From the NCBI GenBank assembly GCA_030747575.1, contig JASLKI010000079.1, forward strand, positions 1-13,375: a stretch of DNA of 13,375 nucleotides. The letters run 5' to 3'. Source of the DNA: Verrucomicrobiota bacterium. GTDB lineage: Bacteria > Verrucomicrobiota > Verrucomicrobiia > Limisphaerales > UBA1096. Position numbers and translations under genes: made by a program. The notes below the pieces were generated by a model that saw nothing but the letters and a program-made list of their open reading frames with translations, was not told the DNA's origin and ran no database searches. Position 1 is the first letter of the stretch. Every line of letters starts with the position of its first letter. Shown here one piece after another: positions 8,370 through 13,375 of the stretch.

Positions 8370-9368
8370 TTAGTTAGGGGAGCTTGAAAGTTGAAACAGC
8401 GGTGCCGGTTCACGGCGGATCAGTTTTTGCACGCGGTGGTTTTGTGAATCGGCGACGTAAAGATTCCCGCGCGAGTCGAGCGCGAGGCTCCACGGGTTGT
8501 TGAACTGCCCCGGTTTACTTCCCGCGCCGCCGATGATTTCCAGCACTTGGTCGTCCGTGTCCAACACCGTCACGCGGCTGTTGCCGAACTCGCAGACGTA
8601 CTGCCGCCCCTGCTCGTCCACCCGCACATCGTACGGGTAACTGAACTCGCCGCTCGCCGCGCCGGGGCCGCCGTGCTCGCGCAGGAACGTCCCGTCGCCG
8701 TCGAACACCTGCACGCGATGGTTGCACGAGTCGGCGACGTAGAGTTTGCCGGTGGCGTCGAGCGAGAGCCCCTCGGCGCGGTTGAACTCGCTTGGCCCGT
8801 GGCCCGCGCCGCGAATCTCGACCTGTACTGACTCGCGGGCTAAGCCGAACTTTTGCAGCCGCTCGACGATCTGAAACTCGCTGACGAACGCCGAGCCGTC
8901 TGGCGCGATCGCGATCGCGCGCGGGAACGACAACTCGCCCCGTTCCCGGCCATGCGTGCCCCACTGCGAAACCAGTTTTCCCTCCGGAGTGAAGTGGTTG
9001 ATGCGCGAGTAATGCGGCTCGACAACGACGATGTTTCCCTCGTGGTCGAGCGCCATGCCCTTGGGCCGACCGCGCTCGATCTCCGGCATCTGCCATTGCA
9101 GCAGATAGTTGCCATCGGGGTGGAACTTCTGCACGCGCCCGGTCATGTCGCACACGTAAACATTGTCGTCGCGATCAATCGCGATCGACCGCGGCTTGAC
9201 GAACAAACCCGGCGCATTGCCGCGACTGCCGATCACGCGCACTTCGGAGAAAATCGCGCTCTCAAACCCGTCGCCGCTTGGCCCAGCGCCGCAGCCGGCG
9301 AACAGTGCGCCGCAGCCAAGCGCGATCGCTTGGCCAAGTTTCGGGCAGGTTGTGCGGCGGAGGTTCAC
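8370..9368 (-). CDS. NHL-repeat beta-propeller lipoprotein
   Basis: The product is a predicted lipoprotein with about six NHL repeats forming one beta-propeller. Repeat signatures include PRSIAIDRDDNVYVCD, AEGLSLDATGKLYVADSCNHRVQVF, YDVRVDEQGRQYVCEFGNSRV and WSLALDSRGNLYVADSQNHRVQKL. NHL propellers usually bind proteins or other ligands and have no fixed catalytic role. I prefer the GTG start at 9368 (332 codons). It gives a normal lipoprotein signal (VNLRRTTCPKLGQ, then a hydrophobic run and lipobox LFAGC) and has GAGGA 10 bases upstream. The in-frame ATG at 9416 would add 16 residues, give an unusually long n-region with the lipobox Cys at 42, and lacks a spaced SD. It appears to be the first gene of the three-gene minus-strand operon. 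Its stop is joined to the VWA start. Function beyond envelope-anchored binding cannot be told. Confidence 0.92.
   Translation of the reverse strand: MNLRRTTCPKLGQAIALGCGALFAGCGAGPSGDGFESAIFSEVRVIGSRGNAPGLFVKPRSIAIDRDDNVYVCDMTGRVQKFHPDGNYLLQWQMPEIERGRPKGMALDHEGNIVVVEPHYSRINHFTPEGKLVSQWGTHGRERGELSFPRAIAIAPDGSAFVSEFQIVERLQKFGLARESVQVEIRGAGHGPSEFNRAEGLSLDATGKLYVADSCNHRVQVFDGDGTFLREHGGPGAASGEFSYPYDVRVDEQGRQYVCEFGNSRVTVLDTDDQVLEIIGGAGSKPGQFNNPWSLALDSRGNLYVADSQNHRVQKLIRREPAPLFQLSSSPN
9275..9288. repeat. Iterated palindrome copy, one mismatch
   Basis: CGCTTGGCCCAGCG has one mismatch and lies in the NHL lipoprotein gene just after the lipobox Cys, where it encodes AGPSG. Confidence 0.75.
9315..9338. 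repeat. Overlapping palindrome units in the NHL signal-peptide region
   Basis: GCCAAGCG (9315-9322) and CGCTTGGC (9327-9334) form an inverted pair around CGAT. The right arm continues as CGCTTGGCCAAG (9327-9338). The DNA encodes the hydrophobic part of the lipoprotein signal (KLGQAIALG). Confidence 0.75.
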
Positions 9369-9498
9369 CTGCCGGCAATCCTCGCCGACTGCGGCGGTTT
9401 TGCAAGTTTGGCCCATCCTGTATAATATCCCACAGCGACCCGGCCGAGAGTAACTTTTAGCCTAAGTTTGCTGTACTGCGGTATGAGAGTCATTCACA
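9369..9498. promoter_or_regulatory. Divergent intergenic region between NHL operon and esterase
   Basis: This is the non-coding (or, with the longer NHL start, partly coding) gap between divergently transcribed genes. It must hold promoters for both directions. The AT-rich patch at 9421-9428 reads TATAATAT on plus and ATATTATA on minus, so it could serve as a -10 box either way. No convincing minus-strand -35 was found. Composition changes here from GC-rich on the left to lower GC on the right. Confidence 0.5.
9400..9426 (+). promoter_or_regulatory. Candidate sigma70-type promoter for the esterase
   Basis: A TTGCAA box (9400-9405) precedes a perfect TATAAT (9421-9426). The spacer is 15 bp, shorter than the usual 16-18. 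A start near 9433 would give a leader of about 66 bases before the ATG at 9499. The -10 match is good; the -35 and spacing are weak, so this is a candidate only. Confidence 0.35.
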
Positions 9499-10539
9499 AT
9501 GATGTACACGATGAAAAATGAAACCATGACAAGCGTCGCGGCTGTGGCAGTCTTGGCTTGGAGCCTTAGCGGGGTTCTGGCTCAGGAATCGAAAAAAACG
9601 GACAAGGCTGAGGCGGCCAAGGGCTCCCGTGAACGGGATTCCTCCAGCAAAGATTGGCGCGTTCGCATCATGAAGGCGTTTGATAGGAACAAGGATGGCG
9701 ATCTAAACGAGGAGGAGCGCGAAGCGTTGCGCAGGTATATCGAGTCGCGTTCTTCCAGACCAGAGGGAGAAAAAAATCGGGACGACAACATTGAGGTTCC
9801 GAAAGATTATGACCCAAAAAAGAAGTACCCATTTATACTCAGCCTCCATGGTTACGGATCAAGCTCCAGAGGTCAGTTGAGGTTTTTTCCATTGAAGGAC
9901 CTTGCTGAAAAGCATGACTTTATCTACTGCGCGCCTGATGCCATTGATCGGAGCTGGAATGCAACAGAAGCCTGTTGCGACTGGCGAGGCAAGGTTGATG
10001 ACTCGAAGTATCTGCGAGGTTTGATTGAAGCGGCAGTGAAGAAATACAGTATAGACCGGAGCAGAATTTATGTGACCGGTTTGTCCAACGGCGGGTTCAT
10101 GAGTTATCGTATGGCACACGATCACTCTGACTTGATTGCGGCGATTGTTCCCTTTGCGGGGGTGGGTTACAAAGCCTGGCCAAGCAAACCAAAAAAACCA
10201 GTCAGTGTGCTGCATATCCACGGCACCAAGGATAGCACGATTAAATGGAACGGAGGCACAACCCGGAGCTCGAGCACCTCCTATCCGGGTGCCGAGGAAA
10301 ATTTCAATAATTGGAAACAGTTCAACCAATGCGACCGTGAAGTGGATGCAAAGGGTGACAAAATTGATTTGACCAGGAAAGTGCCCGGAAATGAAACCAC
10401 AGTGACTCGCTTTGTAAATAAGGATGGTAGTGTGACAACCGAACTATGGGAAGTTGTCGATGGTTCGCATGTTACCCGACCCTCGGGCGAGGCACGGGAG
10501 CTTATTATTCAGTGGCTGTTGAACAAGAAGAAGTCATAA
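9499..10539 (+). CDS. Secreted EF-hand esterase, LpqC/PHB-depolymerase-like (COG3509 type)
   Basis: This 346-residue protein has a signal peptide (cleavage probably after VLA, residue 28) and a charged linker. A single canonical EF-hand loop follows at 62-73 (DRNKDGDLNEEE, with D62, N64, D66, D68 and E73 as calcium ligands). The rest is an alpha/beta hydrolase of the PHB-depolymerase/feruloyl- or acetylxylan-esterase type. The oxyanion region is LHGYGSSS, the nucleophile S196 lies in GLSNGGFMSYRMA, the acid is probably D245 in HGTKDSTIKW, and the base is H324 in DGSHVT. The ATEACCDW and VDDSKYLRGLI blocks are typical of this family. It should hydrolyse ester bonds outside the cytoplasm; the substrate (acetylated or feruloylated polysaccharide, or polyester) is not determinable. 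ATGs at 9502, 9511 and 9526 are alternative starts; none has a clear SD. Base composition is clearly lower in GC than the genes to its left. Confidence 0.92.
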   Translation: MMYTMKNETMTSVAAVAVLAWSLSGVLAQESKKTDKAEAAKGSRERDSSSKDWRVRIMKAFDRNKDGDLNEEEREALRRYIESRSSRPEGEKNRDDNIEVPKDYDPKKKYPFILSLHGYGSSSRGQLRFFPLKDLAEKHDFIYCAPDAIDRSWNATEACCDWRGKVDDSKYLRGLIEAAVKKYSIDRSRIYVTGLSNGGFMSYRMAHDHSDLIAAIVPFAGVGYKAWPSKPKKPVSVLHIHGTKDSTIKWNGGTTRSSSTSYPGAEENFNNWKQFNQCDREVDAKGDKIDLTRKVPGNETTVTRFVNKDGSVTTELWEVVDGSHVTRPSGEARELIIQWLLNKKKS

Positions 10540-10689
10540 TTCCTGGAATGAGCAGATGAACGCGCTGAAATAATTCCACCGAGTGGCTGTAATGGATTTA
10601 CGAGGTAAAAAACGAGCGCTTTGACCAAGATTAGATTGCTTAGAAGTTTAACTTGAAAGGATAATAGATATAGATTTATCATATCTTCC
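10540..10689. other. AT-rich intergenic spacer
   Basis: This 150-bp non-coding gap separates the esterase from the TPM pair. The line 10621-10680 is only about 27% GC, the lowest of the lines I counted. It holds a candidate promoter near its right end. No convincing hairpin terminator was seen. Confidence 0.6.
10636..10665 (+). promoter_or_regulatory. Candidate promoter for the TPM gene pair
   Basis: TTGCTT (10636-10641) and GATAAT (10660-10665) are separated by 18 bp in a very AT-rich stretch. A start near 10672 would leave a leader of about 18 bases before the ATG at 10690. The match is moderate and could be chance in AT-rich DNA. Confidence 0.35.
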
Positions 10690-11484
10690 ATGAGCTATTT
10701 TAAATCCAAGATCACGGCTTTCGCCCTTGCCACCACCGGCCTGCTTGCGTTTAAAGCGGAAACTGCATTTGCCCTTAGGATTGATCTGGACCGACCGGGG
10801 CCGAATGAATTTGTCCGGGACCTTGCGGGAATGATTTCCAGTGCCAATGAGGCAGAGATTAAAAAAATAGCCGGGGCGGTTCTCAAGGATAAGGCAACCC
10901 CGATACTGGTTGTCACTATCAGTTCAATGGACGCACATGGCGGGGGTGATCTCCGTATAGAAACCTTTGCCCGCCTCCTGTTTGATCAATGGGGTATCGG
11001 GCACAAAACCCTAGGCAATTCCGAATGGAATACCGGTATTCTTCTGCTGGTCTCGGAGGGAGACAGAAAAGCGCGGATAGAACTTGGAGCCGGCTGGGGG
11101 AGGGAAAAGGATGATTTGTGCAGTGGGATTATGTCCGATCAGATCATTCCGAAATTTAAGGGAGGAAGATTTTCAGAGGGGATTGTTGCCGGGGTGAGAT
11201 CGCTTGATGCAATGGCTCGGGGCAAGTCTCTGCCAAGCCCCCCGAAACCGACCTGGTTCTATCCGGTTGTTTTGGCTGCCATTGGCCTGGCCATCTTCAC
11301 GGCTGTCTCGCTCTGGCGCAATGGCGCAGGGGGTTGGGCGTGGGCATTATGGGCAGCCGTGTTCGGGTTAATCGGGTTCATACTGCTCACAATGGGCAGC
11401 CGTGGCGGCAGTAGCGGCGGCTTCAGTGGAGGATCCTTTGGAGGTGGCTTTTCAGGAGGTGGAGGGGCCACCGGTTCATGGTAA
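10690..11484 (+). CDS. TPM-domain membrane protein with glycine-rich tail (YgcG-like)
   Basis: This 264-residue protein starts with a signal peptide or membrane anchor (residues about 8-29). A TPM domain follows (about 38-180), recognisable by VRDLAGMISS, ATPILVVTISSMD, FDQWGIG, NTGILLLVSEGDRKARIELGAGWG and IIPKFKGGRFSEGI. Two further hydrophobic segments lie at about 190-210 and 217-236. The C-terminus is a Gly/Ser-rich tail (GGSFGGGFSGGGG) ending in GSW, as in the YgcG-type family. TPM proteins face the periplasm or lumen and have been linked to acid phosphatase activity and photosystem II repair in plants. The bacterial role is poorly defined. It sits 19 bp upstream of a second TPM gene, so the two are probably co-transcribed. 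No obvious SD precedes the ATG. The family call is firm; the biochemical role is not. Confidence 0.92.
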   Translation: MSYFKSKITAFALATTGLLAFKAETAFALRIDLDRPGPNEFVRDLAGMISSANEAEIKKIAGAVLKDKATPILVVTISSMDAHGGGDLRIETFARLLFDQWGIGHKTLGNSEWNTGILLLVSEGDRKARIELGAGWGREKDDLCSGIMSDQIIPKFKGGRFSEGIVAGVRSLDAMARGKSLPSPPKPTWFYPVVLAAIGLAIFTAVSLWRNGAGGWAWALWAAVFGLIGFILLTMGSRGGSSGGFSGGSFGGGFSGGGGATGSW

Positions 11485-11503
11485 TCACTTAAAAAAGTTA
11501 GCA

Positions 11504-12181
11504 ATGAAACTCGCCAGCCAAATTTTCAATGACCAGGAACGCAAGCGCGTTGACGATGCTGTTGCCCAAGCGGAAAAAAGGACCTCAGCAGAAATTGTAC
11601 CCGTTGTGGCCACCTCATCCGGCAGGTATGACCGGGCAGAAGATATCGTGGGGTTGTTTGTTGGGCTTATTGTTGTTGCAGTAATCTGGTGGCAGTTTCC
11701 CTCTCCAGCCGCGCATGAAACCGGAGCTTGGGATGGTACGCCCAGGGTGATGGAGATTCTCCTGTTATTTGTTTCCATGATCGTTGGGTTCATTATGGGG
11801 GTATGTTCGGCCTCAAGGTTATTCTGGCTTCGGCGGCTCTTTACACCCAAAAGGCAAATGAAGGAGGAAGTCGAAACTAGGGCATGCCAGGTCTATTTTG
11901 ACTCCTCCATTCATCACACTTCCGGCGGCACGGGTGTTTTAATCTACATCTCATTGTATGAACGATTAGCTCTTGTTTTGGGTGATAAAACTGTGGTTGA
12001 AAAACTCGGACAGGAGGGAATTGATGAACTTTGTGAAACACTGACACGGTTCATCAAAGAAGATATCACCCAGGCGTTGGTTGATACGATACAATCGACC
12101 GGTGACAAACTTGAGCCTGTTCTTCCGAGGGCAAAAACCGACGCAAACGAACTGTCCGATTCACTGATAACGATCGACTGA
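11504..12181 (+). CDS. Second TPM-family membrane protein with internal transmembrane hairpin (COG3762-like)
   Basis: I choose the ATG at 11504 (225 residues). The open frame extends upstream to an ATG at 11402, but that would overlap the preceding gene's Gly-rich tail by about 80 bp with no family resemblance. The N-terminal part (FNDQERKRVDDAVAQAEKRTSAEIVPVV) is the first half of a TPM-like fold. Two hydrophobic segments follow (about 47-64 and 83-104). The second half resumes with SIHHTSGGTGVLIYISLYERLALVLGD and an amphipathic C-terminal region. This layout matches the short TPM membrane proteins that usually accompany a YgcG-type TPM protein, as here. The 19-bp gap indicates one transcript with the upstream gene. 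The family assignment comes from recognised motifs; function is unknown. Confidence 0.88.
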   Translation: MKLASQIFNDQERKRVDDAVAQAEKRTSAEIVPVVATSSGRYDRAEDIVGLFVGLIVVAVIWWQFPSPAAHETGAWDGTPRVMEILLLFVSMIVGFIMGVCSASRLFWLRRLFTPKRQMKEEVETRACQVYFDSSIHHTSGGTGVLIYISLYERLALVLGDKTVVEKLGQEGIDELCETLTRFIKEDITQALVDTIQSTGDKLEPVLPRAKTDANELSDSLITID

Positions 12182-12334
12182 GAATCAAGTGATATACCCC
12201 CACCAACCAACACCGCACAGAATAGCTCAAGGGATATAAACGCCGCTTAGCCAAGCGCTTAGTTTGAAATTATGGTCCAAGCGGAACCAAATGCCTTGAC
12301 CGAATTTCCTCCTCCCTCCAGCTTGCCTGTTCTC
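12182..12334. other. Intergenic region with palindrome copy
   Basis: This gap lies between the TPM pair and the hydrolase (the open frame itself extends upstream to an ATG at 12272). It contains a one-mismatch copy of the iterated palindrome and marks the return from lower to higher GC. No convincing promoter or terminator was recognised. Confidence 0.5.
12244..12262. repeat. Intergenic palindrome copy with flanking direct repeat
   Basis: CGCTTAGCCAAGCG (12244-12257) is one mismatch from the palindrome. The heptamer CGCTTAG occurs at 12244-12250 and again at 12256-12262, a 12-bp direct repeat. It is outside any confidently called gene. Confidence 0.7.
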
Positions 12335-13246
12335 ATGAATTTCAATACCCATCGATGCTTGGCTGCCGTTTTTGCGGTTGCTCTGTCGGCCGCTTGGGAA
12401 GTTCGTGCTGAGGATGCCGAGGTTGCGCATCATTACACCGACAACGATGGTGTGAAAATCCACTACGTCACCGCAGGCGACTCCGGGCCGTTGGTCGTGA
12501 TGATTCACGGCTTCCCTGACTTTTGGTATTCGTGGAACGAACAAATCAAGGCGCTGCAATCGACCCATCGCGTGGCGGCGATCGACCAACGCGGCTACAA
12601 CCGCAGCGGCAAGCCGAAGGGCCTCGAGAATTACGCCATCCCGAAACTGGTTTCCGACGTCGCCGCCGTGATCCGCGACATGGGCGAAAAGAAGGCGGTG
12701 ATCGTCGGGCACGACTGGGGCGGCATGGTGGCGTGGAGCTTTGCCATGAGCAAACCGGAGATGACTGACCGCCTGGCTGTCCTGAACTTGCCGCACCCGA
12801 AAGGGCTGAACCGCGAGTTGGCCAACAACCCCGACCAGCAGCGCAATAGCCAATACGCGCGGGCTTTTCAACTGCCGGGCGCGCACAAGCAGCTGACTGC
12901 AGAGCGCTTGGCCGGCTGGGTGAAGGGCGAGGCCAAGCGCGCAAAATACATCGAGGCGATGAAGCGTTCCGACTTCGAGGCGATGTTGAATTATTACAAG
13001 CGCAACTACCCGCGGCCGCCGTACGAGGAGGACACGTCGGAGCCGGTGCGCCTGAAAATGCCGGTGCTGCTCATCCACGGCCTAGACGACAAGGCGCTGT
13101 TGCCCGGCGCGCTCAACCGCACGTGGGAATGGCTCGACGGCGACCTGACGCTGGTGACGATTCCGGGCGCGGGCCATTTCGTGCATCACGACAAGCCGGC
13201 ACTTGTCAGCCGCACGCTGAAGATGTGGCTGCTTCGCGACCGTTGA
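12335..13246 (+). CDS. Secreted alpha/beta hydrolase, epoxide-hydrolase-like
   Basis: I choose the ATG at 12335 (303 residues) because it begins a clean signal peptide (MNFNTHRCLAAVFAVALS, cleavage near VRA at 25). An in-frame ATG at 12272 would add 21 residues, rich in Pro and lacking hydrophobic character, before it. Family motifs are the HGFPDFWYSW oxyanion block (58-67), nucleophile D127 in VGHDWGGMVAW, acid D252 in HGLDDKALLP and base H281 in GAGHFVHHD. A cap region contains LNYYKRNYP, whose tyrosines fit epoxide-ring activation. An Asp nucleophile rather than Ser favours epoxide hydrolase over esterase; haloalkane dehalogenases share it, so the substrate is open. The signal peptide makes it extracytoplasmic, unlike most relatives. 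Composition returns to high GC, and half-sites of the iterated palindrome reappear (near 12906 and 12932). Confidence 0.93.
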   Translation: MNFNTHRCLAAVFAVALSAAWEVRAEDAEVAHHYTDNDGVKIHYVTAGDSGPLVVMIHGFPDFWYSWNEQIKALQSTHRVAAIDQRGYNRSGKPKGLENYAIPKLVSDVAAVIRDMGEKKAVIVGHDWGGMVAWSFAMSKPEMTDRLAVLNLPHPKGLNRELANNPDQQRNSQYARAFQLPGAHKQLTAERLAGWVKGEAKRAKYIEAMKRSDFEAMLNYYKRNYPRPPYEEDTSEPVRLKMPVLLIHGLDDKALLPGALNRTWEWLDGDLTLVTIPGAGHFVHHDKPALVSRTLKMWLLRDR

Positions 13247-13375
13247 TCATGGCTCGCGAATTTCGACGCGGTAAAAGCGTTGTTGGCCAAGGGCCTCGCG
13301 AACGCGGATAATCTGTCGGTTGTTCGAGTAGCGATCGAATTGCACGCCCTCGACCTGATGCCAAGTACCGCTGCC
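13247..13375 (-). CDS. C-terminal 42 residues of an unidentified protein (start beyond right edge)
   Basis: Reading the minus strand from the right edge gives 42 sense codons and a TGA at 13249-13247. The peptide includes GTWHQVEGVQFDRYSNN and ends QRFYRVEIREP. An ending of the QRFYRV type is common at the C-termini of secreted Verrucomicrobiota proteins, but the fragment is too short to assign a family. Supporting coding status, the frame is open throughout and its stop directly abuts the convergent hydrolase stop with no gap. It carries a TTGGCCAA core at 13283-13290. Confidence 0.6.
   Translation of the reverse strand, partial: GSGTWHQVEGVQFDRYSNNRQIIRVREALGQQRFYRVEIREP

Noticed and set aside
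8905..9329. Three copies of GCGATCGC, the cyanobacterial HIP1 octamer (8905, 8911, 9322)
   Set aside because: Two copies overlap and encode an Ala-Ile-Ala run. The count is only slightly above chance for this GC content. The enriched element here is TTGGCCAA, not HIP1.
10539..10578. ATTCCTGGAAT and a nearby ATTCCA as a possible terminator after the esterase
   Set aside because: The stem is only five base pairs with a one-base loop, the longer pairing has a 23-base loop, and there is no U-run.
11402..11503. Upstream extension of the second TPM gene to an ATG at 11402
   Set aside because: The extension overlaps the Gly-rich tail of the preceding gene in another frame and adds residues unlike the family. 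The ATG at 11504 fits the family N-terminus.
1435..12262. The palindrome as an operator for a transcription factor
   Set aside because: Nearly all copies are deep inside coding regions, far from promoters, and half-sites number about fifty, which does not fit a conventional regulon operator.
1..13375. CRISPR array, tRNA, rRNA, transposase or prophage genes
   Set aside because: No regularly spaced long repeats, cloverleaf-like sequence, rRNA motifs or recognisable transposase or phage motifs were seen on either strand.

Overview
The window looks like a chromosomal stretch from a GC-rich member of the PVC group, most likely Verrucomicrobiota. This is inferred from gene content: a giant secreted CotH-kinase/lamin-tail/beta-helix protein, a double-VWA membrane protein with a GATase-like domain, an NHL-propeller lipoprotein, an EF-hand esterase and a secreted epoxide-hydrolase-like enzyme. 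Start codons generally lack strong Shine-Dalgarno motifs. No rRNA, tRNA, CRISPR array, transposase or phage gene was seen.

Layout. (1) 1-9368, minus strand: a tightly packed three-gene set read right to left. It comprises an NHL-repeat lipoprotein (8370-9368, or from 9416), a 952-residue membrane protein with two VWA domains (5511-8369) and an enormous secreted multidomain protein (5505 down to beyond the left edge, at least 1835 residues). The first two genes abut as TAAATG, and the last two are 5 bp apart, so they are almost certainly one operon. All products are predicted to act at the cell envelope or outside the cell. (2) 9369-9498: a divergent promoter region. (3) 9499-12181, plus strand: a lower-GC block (sampled lines about 45-48% GC, against about 68-72% in sampled flanking lines). 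It holds an EF-hand/PHB-depolymerase-like esterase and a tandem pair of TPM-domain membrane proteins. (4) 12335-13246, plus: a secreted epoxide-hydrolase-like alpha/beta hydrolase. (5) 13247-13375, minus: the C-terminal end of another gene, whose stop codon directly abuts the hydrolase stop.

The most unusual signal is not a gene. A 14-bp perfect palindrome, CGCTTGGCCAAGCG, occurs three times exactly and at least five more times with one mismatch. Its 8-bp core TTGGCCAA occurs ten times, and the half-site CTTGGC/GCCAAG about 50 times. Copies lie in all three codon phases of unrelated genes and also between genes, so the repetition acts at the DNA level. The full core is absent from the lower-GC block. 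This resembles a highly iterated palindrome analogous to, but different in sequence from, cyanobacterial HIP1.

How the genes may work together is inference. The minus-strand operon reads as an envelope or extracellular module: a lipoprotein propeller, a membrane VWA protein and a giant adhesin- or kinase-like secreted protein. The plus-strand genes look like independent secreted hydrolases and a TPM pair.
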